Of a stretch of DNA of 64,000 nt, positions 32,277 to 41,345 are shown piece after piece. The DNA comes from Candidatus Zixiibacteriota bacterium (GTDB lineage Bacteria; Zixibacteria; MSB-5A5; DSPP01), in assembly GCA_022614805.1 (NCBI GenBank), contig JAKEHY010000020.1:62001-126000 (forward strand). The letters run 5' to 3'. The position numbers and the translations under genes were made by a program. Under the pieces are notes generated by a model. It worked only from the letters and a program-made list of their open reading frames with translations, did no database searches and was not told the DNA's origin. Each line of letters starts with the position of its first letter. Positions within the stretch are counted from its first letter, which is position 1.

Positions 32277-34670
32277 CTAACACGGAAAACTGCCTTGATT
32301 GAAAACGGCGGTTATCAAGATAACTATGTCGGCACCAGAGGCCGAACCGTTGCAATTCAAGTCGCAGGCGCCAAAGCCGGCCGGCGGTTCGGACTGCGAG
32401 AAGGTACAGCCGATCAGAAACACAATGTCCGCGGCGCTCAAGTTTCCGTCTAGGTTCAAGTCCCCCTTCCGGACGGTGGACGGATCTATGACAGCTATGG
32501 TTATCGGCTCACTGTCGGTAAGGGAGCCGTCCGAGGCGGTGAACGTGACATCATGGTTGCCGACTTGGGATAACGTTGGCGTCCAACTGAAGCGACCCCG
32601 TCCGTTCAAACTATCGAAAAAGATGGCCCCACTGGGCAGTCCCGTGATGGAAAAGCTTGGGGTAGTTCCATCCGGGTCGCTGGCAGAAACGTTGAAGGCT
32701 AACTCTCGACCCGCCAAAACAAATTTGTTTCCAATCGAAGCTAAAACCGGCGGGTGCGGACCAAAGCTAACCTCCACTACGGTGTCAATCCGCATGGTCA
32801 CGCCGGAAAGCACCACCGAGTCGAGACCGGAAGAAAGAACATAGCGTAACTGATAGGTTCCGGGCACGAGAATTCCCGCATACTGCCCCAAATCGTCGGT
32901 CATCCCTTTGGCCAGAGGCGCCTCCGGCGAGCCGAAGGCCCGCACCTTTACACCGGCCAGAGGATTTCCATCGGAACCGCGCACAGTGCCGGAAAGCTGA
33001 ACTCCATGGCGCAGGGTCAGATTGATGGTCGTGTCCTTTGTTATCGAAGCTCCCGTAAAAGAGGCTCCCGTAAAGCGGGAAGCCAAAGGCGGGGTATAGG
33101 CCAAATCAAACGTTCTGGGCGGAATAACGGCCTCATAGTATCCGGCCGAATCGGTATTGTCCGAGGGCGTGAAGACCTCTGTCCCGGAAGGCGGGATAAA
33201 TGCATCAAAATCAACTTCGAAGAGGGGATTATTAAGGGAGTCTTTGATAAATCCCGAAACCGAACGCCCGGAATCGAGAGTGACATTCAAGGTCAAATTA
33301 GCATTTAGAGAGAAGTTCGGAAACTCTTTGGCCACGCGGCGAATGGCCTTGGGCGGTTCAAACTCGACCGTATAGCTGCCAGGAACAGCCACCACGGCAT
33401 AATTCCCCAAAGCATTGGTAAAGTGGTTGGCCAGAGGTATCTTAGCTCCCGTAGCGGGATTTTCGAAGCGGATATCTACATTGGCCAATCCGCCCCCTCC
33501 GGTTCTTTGAGCCGTGCCGGACAGGGTGACACCGTTGGGCAGATTCGCATCTAAAGTTCGGTCGGTGCTGACCGTTACGCGCAAGCTCTCCACGGAGGCC
33601 AGCCCTGTGGCGGCCGGGGGTTGAAAGACGACATTAAAGCCGCCGGCCGGAACCACGGTTTGATAGAAGCCGGCAGCATCGGTGGCATCTCCGGGAGTGG
33701 GGATTTTTAGGCCTGTTATAGTGTCTTCCACGTCGATGTCCACGCCGGCAACCACCGTCATATTGCTGGCGCGGCGAACCGTGCCGGAAAGAAAGAACCC
33801 GGGCTGAAGGGTAAAGTTCACGTTATTGATGTCGTTGCTCACCACAAAGGAAAATATTTTGCCAGCCACCAGCTTGTCGGATACCTGTGGCTCGACGGTT
33901 ATGTTGTAGGTGCCGGCAGGAACCACCACCTGATAGTCGCCCCCCTCGTTAGTGTTGTCGTTAGGGGTGGGAACCCGCTCGCCGGTTGAAGAGATGTCAA
34001 AGTCTAAATCGGCATCCACCACCGGCTGGCCGTTATTATCCTGAACGCGGCCGGAAACAAAAAAGCCTGGCTGAAGGATAACATCGCGCGTCTGGGTGGA
34101 GTTGAAAACCACCCCTTTGAACTCCGCCGCTACCAGCTTTTCCCCGCTGACGGGACGGTAGGTTAAAGTATAAAGGCCGCTTTGGAGTACCAAAGAATAG
34201 AAGCCGGTGAAATCAGTTTTGTCGCCAGGCGTAAAGACCCGCTGCCCGGTCAATTCGTCATCCACGTTCAGGTCAATGTTTGCCAAGCCGTTACCGTTTA
34301 TGTCCCGCACAAAACCAGAAAGGGTGAAACCGAAAGGCACCGTGTCGTTTAAGACCTGGTTGCCGGAAAACACGTAACCTCGGTTGATGACCGGTGCCAG
34401 CCCGCTGCCAGCCGGCGGTTTGAAGGCTATATCGTACGTCCCGGCTGGCAGGCCAAAAGGTGGGTCTAAATTGTAATTCCCCATCGAATCGGTGGAATCG
34501 GCCAAAAGCCCAATCGGGTCACCCGTGTTGCTGTCGAACATATCGATGTCCACGTTGAATACCCCCACCCCGTTCGGATTGCTGATTTTGCCGGAGAGGA
34601 AAAACTGGGCCGACACGCTTCCATAAAGCCCCATGCTTAGGAAAAGGATTGCGATTAAGCGACTACGCAT
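32277..34670 (-). CDS. Large secreted protein: carboxypeptidase-regulatory-like repeats, Ig-like domain, dockerin-like tail
   Basis: 797 residues with a signal peptide (RLIAILFLSMGLYGSVSAQ). About seven repeats of roughly 95 residues follow, each of the type LSGFVRDINGNGLANIDLNV, TPGDKTDFTGFYSLVL and a basic PP-containing turn. This is a CarboxypepD_reg/CnaB-like beta-sandwich pattern. Residues about 645-730 are a cadherin/Ig-like domain (FSWTPTLSQVGNHDVTFTASD). The last 65 residues have two calcium loops, DLNLDGNLSAAD and DLNCNGSASGAD, as in dockerin-like tails. Probably a surface or secreted stalk protein. It is the last gene of the minus-strand glycan locus, 82 bases after its paralogue. 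Confidence 0.8.
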   Translation of the reverse strand: MRSRLIAILFLSMGLYGSVSAQFFLSGKISNPNGVGVFNVDIDMFDSNTGDPIGLLADSTDSMGNYNLDPPFGLPAGTYDIAFKPPAGSGLAPVINRGYVFSGNQVLNDTVPFGFTLSGFVRDINGNGLANIDLNVDDELTGQRVFTPGDKTDFTGFYSLVLQSGLYTLTYRPVSGEKLVAAEFKGVVFNSTQTRDVILQPGFFVSGRVQDNNGQPVVDADLDFDISSTGERVPTPNDNTNEGGDYQVVVPAGTYNITVEPQVSDKLVAGKIFSFVVSNDINNVNFTLQPGFFLSGTVRRASNMTVVAGVDIDVEDTITGLKIPTPGDATDAAGFYQTVVPAGGFNVVFQPPAATGLASVESLRVTVSTDRTLDANLPNGVTLSGTAQRTGGGGLANVDIRFENPATGAKIPLANHFTNALGNYAVVAVPGSYTVEFEPPKAIRRVAKEFPNFSLNANLTLNVTLDSGRSVSGFIKDSLNNPLFEVDFDAFIPPSGTEVFTPSDNTDSAGYYEAVIPPRTFDLAYTPPLASRFTGASFTGASITKDTTINLTLRHGVQLSGTVRGSDGNPLAGVKVRAFGSPEAPLAKGMTDDLGQYAGILVPGTYQLRYVLSSGLDSVVLSGVTMRIDTVVEVSFGPHPPVLASIGNKFVLAGRELAFNVSASDPDGTTPSFSITGLPSGAIFFDSLNGRGRFSWTPTLSQVGNHDVTFTASDGSLTDSEPITIAVIDPSTVRKGDLNLDGNLSAADIVFLIGCTFSQSEPPAGFGACDLNCNGSASGADIVILITAVFNQGSFPC

Positions 34671-34752
34671 AGAACACCTCCAGACTGCTCAACGGCTTTC
34701 GGCCCGGTTAAACTCCCTTTTGGGCATCCCCTCGCCCCGAACTTTCTCCAAT

Positions 34753-36243
34753 TTAACGAATAACCGCCACTTTCAAAACTTTTTCCGTCTTTCTTGAATT
34801 TCCCGGTTTTTCCAAAACAATCTTGCAGAAATAGACCCCGGAGGCCACCGGCTGGTCGCTTTGGTTTAAGCCGTCCCATTCCAGCACCTGCCGGCCTCCT
34901 CCTGAGAATTCGGTTCGACTTCGATAGATGATTTCCCCCACCGGTGAAAAGATGGTCAGCGATATTTTCCAAACGCCGGAGACAACATCCAGGTCGACCG
35001 GAAATTTTATCCGATTACCCCCTTCAGGGCGGAACGGGTTGGGGCGAGCTTCGAGGATTCGGGTTTCAACGGATACCGGCGTGTGCAAAGGTTCACCGGT
35101 GAGAACCACGGCGGTGTCGAAGTCGCTTAAAACCTTAACCCCCGTAATCATCAAGGTGTCAAAGCCGGCGGTTCCTAAAGGAGGACTTATCACCAGGGTA
35201 TAGCTGTCTGGCGGAACGGCTACTTTAATCACCCCAAGAGAATCGGCATTGTCCGTAGGAGTGAAAAGCTCGTTCCGGCTGGGAAATTCCCGAATGACAT
35301 CCAAATCGCAATTTTGAATTGGATTTCCCAGCGAGTCTTTCACCGTGACGCTTAGCAAGACTCCCACCCGAAACGTTTCTAAAATGGAGGTATCCGCAAA
35401 AATGGAAAAGGGTTCGATTTCTTTTGGAATCAAGCGGTTGCCGCGGGGCGGAATCAAAAGCAAACTAAAAGTTCCGGGCGGTGTTATCACTCGGAAATTC
35501 CCTAAGCTGTCGCTGCGGTTATTGGAAAGGAAAATCTCTTTACCAGCTGTGTCCTCGAGGTCAACGGAGAGGCTGGGAACTCCCGTGTCCAATGAATCAA
35601 CCGCCCGCCCAGAGAGAACCAAGCCGGTAACGAGAAGGGCATCCATGACCGTGTCTTTGCTAACAGGGACGGTGTCTTTCTGCAAACCTCGAAAGCGGCT
35701 GCCGGGAGGAGAATCAAAGCGGACCCGAAATATACCCGGTGGCACCACGACCCGATAAAAGCCAACTGAATCGGTGTTGTCCCTGGGGGTAAAAATCCTT
35801 TCCTTGTTCGGAAGCTGGGTGAAATCCAAATCCACCCCTAAAATGGGGGCACCCACGCTGTCGGTTACCGTGCCGGAAACGAAAAAACCAATTGGCAAAA
35901 ACACGGTATCCATCAACCGGTGAGTGGATAAATCAACAAAAAATCGTTTTCCGACTAAGCGAGCACCGACAGGTGGTTTGAAGGATACGAAATAAATCCC
36001 GTCCGGAAGAATAACCTGATAGAAACCTCCTGTTATAGTCTTATCACCGGTGATAAGGGATTCTGGGACTTCCGTTCCGGTGGCCGTGTCCTCAAAATCT
36101 AAGTTGACTTCCACTACCGGTTGTCGGTTACCATCAAATACATATCCCCTCATAATGACTTGTGTTTGGGCTGAAAGCTTAAGGTAAGATGTTAATAAAA
36201 AAACAATAATGAATAATACAAAGCGGGTGAAAAAAGAATGCAT
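34753..36243 (-). CDS. Secreted repeat protein with FlgD-like/type A C-terminal domain
   Basis: 496 residues with a signal peptide (FVLFIIVFLLTSYLKLSAQ). Four repeats of about 90 residues, each with FVSGTVTDSVGAPILGVDLDF-type strands, FTPRDNTDSVGFY turns and a PPG step, make it a paralogue of the downstream 797-residue protein. The ending differs: EARPNPFRPEGG, IFSPVGEIIYRS, LEWDGLNQSDQPVASGVYFCKIVL, which is the FlgD-Ig/type A secretion-domain pattern of FCB bacteria. It starts three bases after the porin stop, so it belongs to that operon. Its role may be surface display beside the exported glycan (inference). Confidence 0.8.
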   Translation of the reverse strand: MHSFFTRFVLFIIVFLLTSYLKLSAQTQVIMRGYVFDGNRQPVVEVNLDFEDTATGTEVPESLITGDKTITGGFYQVILPDGIYFVSFKPPVGARLVGKRFFVDLSTHRLMDTVFLPIGFFVSGTVTDSVGAPILGVDLDFTQLPNKERIFTPRDNTDSVGFYRVVVPPGIFRVRFDSPPGSRFRGLQKDTVPVSKDTVMDALLVTGLVLSGRAVDSLDTGVPSLSVDLEDTAGKEIFLSNNRSDSLGNFRVITPPGTFSLLLIPPRGNRLIPKEIEPFSIFADTSILETFRVGVLLSVTVKDSLGNPIQNCDLDVIREFPSRNELFTPTDNADSLGVIKVAVPPDSYTLVISPPLGTAGFDTLMITGVKVLSDFDTAVVLTGEPLHTPVSVETRILEARPNPFRPEGGNRIKFPVDLDVVSGVWKISLTIFSPVGEIIYRSRTEFSGGGRQVLEWDGLNQSDQPVASGVYFCKIVLEKPGNSRKTEKVLKVAVIR

Positions 36244-36246
36244 AGC

Positions 36247-38046
36247 TTAAAATTCAATCCGTAAGTTAATCCGGTTCAAAATAGCGTTGTCGGGTGAAAA
36301 AGGCATAAAGGCCTCTCCGGGATTAAACAATCCAAAACTATAAGCCAGATTAACACGCTGTAAGATTCTTTGAATGCCCAAAATGAAGTCCAGTTCCCAT
36401 CCCAAATCTTTGGATAGTCCGGTGGGAATGGCGGGCGGCGCGATTAACTCGGAACGCACATCGTTATCCAGCTGGTTTTGCCGGTAGGTGTGAAAGATGG
36501 CATCGAAGGAAACCTGCCGGTGCGGTCGAAAACCGGCACCTGCCGTTAGAATTTGAAGGTTGGCCAGCTCCGGGTCCAGCACCTCGCCGTAGTACTGGAA
36601 ATTGGCAAAACCGCCAAACCGACCGGAGTTATCCTCGTAACCGGTCTGCCGAAACTCCTGCGAAATCGAATCTCCGCTTACCTTATCCCCAGAGCCGAGG
36701 GAATAGCCCAGGGTTAAGCTGGGCCGCAAGTGATGATCGGTAGCTGCAAAGGTTGCCCCAAAATCAAGTGCGTATGCCTCCTGGTCGCGCTGTTTGTCGG
36801 TACCCCGCAGCAAGCCGGCTTGCAGCCAGCCTGTTATAAACCTTTTTGGGCGGCCGTAATAGGAAAGGCCCCAGTACACTGGTTCGCGGTTGCGGGCATC
36901 GGAGTCCCGGCGTTTCAGCATATAAACGTTGGCTTCGTTTTTGCCATCCGGGATAAAGCGAACCCGGAAAAGGAAATCATCCCAGGTACGGTATTTCTCA
37001 TCCTGAAAGGGGAAAAGGGAGGGAAGAAAAGAAGCCTCCAGCACCACCGGTTGGGTTTCATAGAAGTAAAGCCGGACGGCGTCGAGGTATTCGTCGAATA
37101 GCCACTCCCGTTGATCCCGCACCCGCTGTTTGCCGACCATTAAAGCCGCCTTTCGTCCCGCCGGGGCGCGCAAAAGCAAGTATGCCTGGATGGCCTGAAA
37201 TTCAAAGCGGGTCGACTCCGCCGTGGAGGGGCGGTTCGGGAACGTGCCAAAGGTGTACTTTTTCCGCAGCCGCAGTTGCAAAAAGCTCTGCACCTCCGGC
37301 GCCCAGTTGCCAGCCGCCTCCAGCCTTAGGGCCGGCTCGGTATCCTGATAGTCGTCCTTCTGAACTTCAGATAAAGTGTAGCGTTTCTCCAGACGAGTCG
37401 TCTGACGGTAGTCGCCGGAAAGAAGCAATTGGTCACCGACTCGGAGATGGGGAAAGTTGATTCCGCCCTCGTCGGCGGTCAGGTTGCCGAAAAGCTCGTT
37501 TTCCAAATAGCGCGCCGAGCCGTACAAATCGGTCTCCTCCGTCACCAAAATCTTCAAGCCGGATATTTCAATGGTGTCCGGCGGCTTGCTGTCAAAGATC
37601 AGCCGGGTAATCGTTCCTTTGATTTTGTCCGACGCTTTGATTTCGTTCCAGTCGATTTTATCAGCCGTCCAAGTGCCTTGTTCACTCACATTACAGGTGA
37701 TTTCCAGCCGCATTCCGTCTTTTAACGCTTGAATTCCTACGGTACCCTCCCCTCGGGCCGGGAAAAGGGTTCTGGCTTCCACTTTTATTTTGAGGCCGAA
37801 AAGGACGAAAGAAGAATCCTTGCGGTCCAGCTTATCGATTGTCCCCCGCAGCTTGGGCCGGCGGGCCTTCGCCAGTTTTTCTACCGAGCGGGCGATGAAT
37901 ATTCCTTCCCCGCTCCAGCTACCGGAGACCTCCACCCCGTCCCCTTCTTTCAGCTTGGTGTACGGCCCGGCCTCCGTGCTTTTGCTCAGCCCAAGCGTTA
38001 GGGCGAAAACGGAAAACCACAGTATCGTCCGGTTTCTGTTCAACAT
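36247..38046 (-). CDS. DUF5666-like domains fused to an AlgE-like outer-membrane porin
   Basis: 599 residues from ATG 38046. An upstream extension is possible but AAGGAGGG directly before 38046 decides the start. A signal peptide (NRTILWFSVFALTLGLSKSTEA) leads to a region of about 170 residues repeating the upstream neighbour (EGDGVEVSGSW, LRGTIDKLDRKDSSFVLFGLKIKVE, DKIKGTITRLIF). From about residue 230 an alginate-export-type barrel follows (AYLLLRAPAGRKAALMVGKQRVRDQREWLFDEYLDAVRLYF), closing in a terminal phenylalanine (INLRIEF). AlgE-type porins let acidic polysaccharide leave the cell. Its operon with glycosyltransferases and an exporter supports this. Confidence 0.85.
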   Translation of the reverse strand: MLNRNRTILWFSVFALTLGLSKSTEAGPYTKLKEGDGVEVSGSWSGEGIFIARSVEKLAKARRPKLRGTIDKLDRKDSSFVLFGLKIKVEARTLFPARGEGTVGIQALKDGMRLEITCNVSEQGTWTADKIDWNEIKASDKIKGTITRLIFDSKPPDTIEISGLKILVTEETDLYGSARYLENELFGNLTADEGGINFPHLRVGDQLLLSGDYRQTTRLEKRYTLSEVQKDDYQDTEPALRLEAAGNWAPEVQSFLQLRLRKKYTFGTFPNRPSTAESTRFEFQAIQAYLLLRAPAGRKAALMVGKQRVRDQREWLFDEYLDAVRLYFYETQPVVLEASFLPSLFPFQDEKYRTWDDFLFRVRFIPDGKNEANVYMLKRRDSDARNREPVYWGLSYYGRPKRFITGWLQAGLLRGTDKQRDQEAYALDFGATFAATDHHLRPSLTLGYSLGSGDKVSGDSISQEFRQTGYEDNSGRFGGFANFQYYGEVLDPELANLQILTAGAGFRPHRQVSFDAIFHTYRQNQLDNDVRSELIAPPAIPTGLSKDLGWELDFILGIQRILQRVNLAYSFGLFNPGEAFMPFSPDNAILNRINLRIEF

Positions 38047-38681
38047 CAATCCCTCCTTGTGCTGGTTTTTGTAAGCCGCAGTTCCATTATAGGAGAAACA
38101 GCAGCGGCGCTTTGCTGTGACCCGGGCGTTAAGGCTGGTGTCTCCGTCCCCCACGGCCCAAAGAGGTCGGTGCCTTCCACCACCAGTATCTTGAGCCCGG
38201 AGATTTCAAAGGTATCCGGCGGGGTCCCGTCGAAGGCCAAGCGGGTGACCGTCCCTTTGATTTTATCCGAGGGCTTCAGTTTGCCGGTTTCAATTTTCCT
38301 GGCTATCCAGTTTCCGAACTCATCCACGCGCGAAGTCACCTCCACACGCATTTTAGCTTTGAAGTTTTCAAAGCGCACGGCCTGCCCGCCGTTGTCCATA
38401 AATTCGGTTTTGTCGTCCACCTTGATTTTCACCCCGAACAGAACAAAGCTTTTCTCCGGCGTCAAAATTTTGACGATGGCCCCGCGCAGCTTGGGGCGGC
38501 GGGGGTCCGGCAGCTTTTCGATGTCGTCGGCCACAAAAACGCCGGCTTTTTTGTCCCATTCGCCGTCTACCTCCACGGCGTCGCCGATTTTCAGCTTCAT
38601 ATACTCCGGTTTAGGAGAGGCAGACGCCGGCACGCTTGAAAAAAGCAGGAACGGCAGTACAGAAAACAGCATTTTACGCAT
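38046..38681 (-). CDS. Periplasmic DUF5666-like protein
   Basis: 211 residues with a signal peptide (FSVLPFLLFSSVPASA). Two short beta-barrel-like repeats follow: IGDAVEVDGEWDKKAGVFVADDIEKL, PKLRGAIVKILTPEKSFVLFGVKIKVD, then DKIKGTVTRLAF and FEISGLKILVVEGTDLF. This is the DUF5666 style (small OB-like domains of unknown function). The protein aligns over its full length with the N-terminal half of the porin next door, so one arose from the other by duplication. Overlaps with both neighbours show coupling. It may be a periplasmic partner of the porin. Confidence 0.8.
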   Translation of the reverse strand: MRKMLFSVLPFLLFSSVPASASPKPEYMKLKIGDAVEVDGEWDKKAGVFVADDIEKLPDPRRPKLRGAIVKILTPEKSFVLFGVKIKVDDKTEFMDNGGQAVRFENFKAKMRVEVTSRVDEFGNWIARKIETGKLKPSDKIKGTVTRLAFDGTPPDTFEISGLKILVVEGTDLFGPWGTETPALTPGSQQSAAAVSPIMELRLTKTSTRRD

Positions 38682-39981
38682 TAGATTCTCCTCTTGGGGT
38701 TTTCTTCGATTGTTCCAAAAGTGGAATGGCCAGCTTTTTCCAGCGCGGGCGGAGGGAATACAGACAGGCCAGCCGCAAAAGACTTGCGGCCTCCCACCAG
38801 GTGGTCCTTTTTTGAAAATTTTTTCCGGTCATCGGGCTTTTGCTTGGATGATAAGCTTCAAGAAAATTCGTTCGAGCTTGCCCTACGATTTTTTCCGGAA
38901 GCGAATGCTGCTTGCCGCGCAAAATAAGGTGGGCCAAAAAATTCCCCACATCCTGGGCCGGGTCCCCCCGCGACAGGGCGTCTGTGTCCAAAAGGGTCGT
39001 TCGATTTGAACCGGCCAAAAGCTGTTTGTCGTAAAAGTCGCGATGCAACGGCGCAAATTCTTTTTCTTCCATGGCCGGACGGCTGCTTTCAAGTTTTTTC
39101 CAAACTTCGTGAACGTTTTCCTGCAACGCCGGATAAATTCGGGCGGTTTCAAAGGCAAGGTCTTTAAGCTCGGACAGGGCTTCCTCGATAGTGTAGAGCG
39201 AAAGGTTTTGGAGTTTTGCCGAATGGAGCTTTTGCAGCGCCAACCCGGCCGAGCGGCAGCCGGGAATGAAACGCTCCGTTTCAATTAAATCGTGCAGGGA
39301 GGAGTCGGCAATCGCTTCCAGCCACAAAACCCCTTCCGAAGTGGCGGTAACCGGATGGGGTACGCGGATATTCTCTTTACTTGAGGCGCCAAAGCCGTTT
39401 TCTTCGAGGGTTCGGAGCTGCTCAAAAAGCCCGGCGGCTTTTTCCGACCGCACCAACTTGGCTACTAAAGAAAGGGTGCGTCCGTGTTCGCTTACGCTTA
39501 TGTTCAAAATTCCCCGCCGTTCAAGCCGGTATCCCAAAACGTCCACTTTCACTACCTGCGCTGTGCCGTTTAAGCCAAGGGTTTGGGTCAGGGGCTGCAA
39601 AAGACCGGGGCCGGGCGCCGGATCGAAGAATTGCGCCAGCGTCTTGATCTTCGGATCGAAGGGAAAAACCGGAACTACCAGCCGGATGTTGGCAACAAAA
39701 AAGGCGTTCGGCTCCTTGGCGTAGGCCGGAATCATTTCGGAAGGGGATAGAAGCCGTCCGAAGAAAATCCGGGGTTGGTGGCCGTGCTCGTCCACCGTCG
39801 AAAAGCGGTACTGAATGAGAAATTTTCCTTCACCCTTGGGAATGACTCTTGGAATGTGAAAGTTTGCAATTTCCACCGTACGGCCCCAGAGACGGGAGAG
39901 CGGGGCCTGAAAAATCGGCGGCATTACGGCTTCGTCCGTAGCCGCCGCCAGGTGGGAATAGGCCGGGCTCGGTTTCAGCAT
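38674..39981 (-). CDS. APH-fold kinase-like protein, second of a tandem pair
   Basis: 435 residues from ATG 39981, which overlaps the previous gene in an ATGCTGA arrangement. A longer upstream reading is unlikely. The C-terminal part has the aminoglycoside-phosphotransferase catalytic elements: LHRDFYDKQLLAG (His-x-Asp) and TTLLDTDALSRGDPAQDVGNFLAHL (metal-binding DxD). The N-terminal 200 residues are divergent (VVKVDVLGYRLERRG, LSLVAKLVRSEKAAGLFEQL). Substrates of APH-fold enzymes range from antibiotics to sugars. Within a glycan operon a sugar or lipid-carrier kinase role is plausible but unproven. Confidence 0.75.
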   Translation of the reverse strand: MLKPSPAYSHLAAATDEAVMPPIFQAPLSRLWGRTVEIANFHIPRVIPKGEGKFLIQYRFSTVDEHGHQPRIFFGRLLSPSEMIPAYAKEPNAFFVANIRLVVPVFPFDPKIKTLAQFFDPAPGPGLLQPLTQTLGLNGTAQVVKVDVLGYRLERRGILNISVSEHGRTLSLVAKLVRSEKAAGLFEQLRTLEENGFGASSKENIRVPHPVTATSEGVLWLEAIADSSLHDLIETERFIPGCRSAGLALQKLHSAKLQNLSLYTIEEALSELKDLAFETARIYPALQENVHEVWKKLESSRPAMEEKEFAPLHRDFYDKQLLAGSNRTTLLDTDALSRGDPAQDVGNFLAHLILRGKQHSLPEKIVGQARTNFLEAYHPSKSPMTGKNFQKRTTWWEAASLLRLACLYSLRPRWKKLAIPLLEQSKKTPRGESNA

Positions 39982-41345
39982 AAGATTTCCTCGACGGCCT
40001 GCAAAATTTCTCTCGTCTTTTCCGGCCAGCCGGCATCCAAACGGCGAAAGGGGGAAACCGACAGAAAGAAAAGCGAAAGGGCCGTCCACCACTTGAGCTC
40101 TTCCATTTCGACTTCTACTTTCGCCCAGTCCGCGTACGCTTCCGCCCAGCGCTGGGCCAACTCTCCAGTTTTAGGTAGTCGGTTTTCAAGTTCGAGCAAT
40201 CGGAGGTGGGCGGCAAAATTCCCCACGTCGGCCAACGAGTTTCCCGTGTGGCTGCGGTCGAAATCGAGAAAGCCGACTTTCTCCCCGTCGATGAGCACCT
40301 GCCCGTAGTAGAAATCTCCGTGTACAAAACTTAATTCAAGTTTGCTTTCCGGTATTTGATTTTCCAACCTTTCACGGACTTTTGTAATCTGGCCGGCGTC
40401 CTCCGGCAAAAGCGCGCCAAGCATTTTTTCGGTTTCGCTGGCTTCAACCAAAAAATCCCGGGGACGCCAGACGGAGAGCTTTTCATCAAACTGCCTGTGC
40501 AAACCGGCCAAAGCCGCGGCCGTGCGCTCGATGACGGAAGCGGCCGCCTCTGTTGTAAGCAATTCCAAAAGGGGTTTGCCGGCCAGAGCTTCCATAAGTA
40601 ATATCCGGCGTTCCGGCTCATAGCTGTAAGGTGTGGGAACGACCGGAAGGCCTTGGTTGGATACGTTTTTCTTCAAAACTTGCATTCGGCGGAACACCTC
40701 TTCTCCCTGATTTTCTCCATACACCCGCCAGTACACTTCCACGTTCCGTTTTTCTTCCGTTTGGTGATGAATGGCCTTCGTTTCCGAACGGAAAACCGCC
40801 CGACGCTCCGGCTTGTAGCGTATCAACTCTGTATTCAAACGCTTGTCCGACAGTCGCCATTGGTCAGACGGATAAGCAGAAAGATTTTCGTAGAGAAACC
40901 GCTGCAGTTTTTTCGGCTCCTCCAAAATACGCAGCACGTCCAAAACGGCGTCGTTGGGAAAGGCGAAAAGCAAAGCGCATGCTTCGTCCCAGCGTGCAAC
41001 CGAAGGGCCAAACGGCACATCCACCCAGCGGTGGTTTTCGGCCTTGGTGGCCGATAAAAGATATCCGTTGGTGGTCGTCCCCTTGGCGTAAAAGATGACG
41101 GGCTCCCGCTCTCCTGTTTCGGAATTTTTCCTCGCGAACTCGTAGGCCACAATACAGCTCGTTTTCGGCTTGTAACGCAAATAGAAGATGCGGCCCTCCT
41201 CCACTTCGGCGCCAGCGGCACAAAGCGCCTCCCGGGCTTTGGCCGCGTCCAAAAGCAGCGGCAGGCCGGTTAAAACTTCATCCGGCGGCAGGGGGATGCT
41301 ACTCACCGGCGACGGAAGCGGACTCGAATAAATTTCGCTTTTCAT
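39975..41345 (-). CDS. APH-fold kinase-like protein, first of a tandem pair
   Basis: 456 residues from ATG 41345. An earlier in-frame ATG at 41375 lies deeper inside the upstream transporter gene. Catalytic motifs: LSFVHGDFYYGQVLIDGEKVGFLDFDRSHTGNSLADVGNFAAHL (HGD and DFD, about residues 355-395), and LLMEALAGKPLLELL as hinge. The N-terminal half holds RIFYLRYKPKTSCIVAYEF and KRLNTELIRYKPERRAVFRSET, a duplicated strand pattern of nucleotide-binding lobes. It is a distant paralogue of the next gene. It overlaps the ABC exporter gene by 47 bases, so it is tightly coupled to it. Substrate unknown. Confidence 0.75.
   Translation of the reverse strand: MKSEIYSSPLPSPVSSIPLPPDEVLTGLPLLLDAAKAREALCAAGAEVEEGRIFYLRYKPKTSCIVAYEFARKNSETGEREPVIFYAKGTTTNGYLLSATKAENHRWVDVPFGPSVARWDEACALLFAFPNDAVLDVLRILEEPKKLQRFLYENLSAYPSDQWRLSDKRLNTELIRYKPERRAVFRSETKAIHHQTEEKRNVEVYWRVYGENQGEEVFRRMQVLKKNVSNQGLPVVPTPYSYEPERRILLMEALAGKPLLELLTTEAAASVIERTAAALAGLHRQFDEKLSVWRPRDFLVEASETEKMLGALLPEDAGQITKVRERLENQIPESKLELSFVHGDFYYGQVLIDGEKVGFLDFDRSHTGNSLADVGNFAAHLRLLELENRLPKTGELAQRWAEAYADWAKVEVEMEELKWWTALSLFFLSVSPFRRLDAGWPEKTREILQAVEEILC

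Noticed and set aside
36730-37101. A 123-codon plus-strand frame opposite the porin gene
   Set aside because: Antisense to a well-supported barrel coding sequence; no start context.
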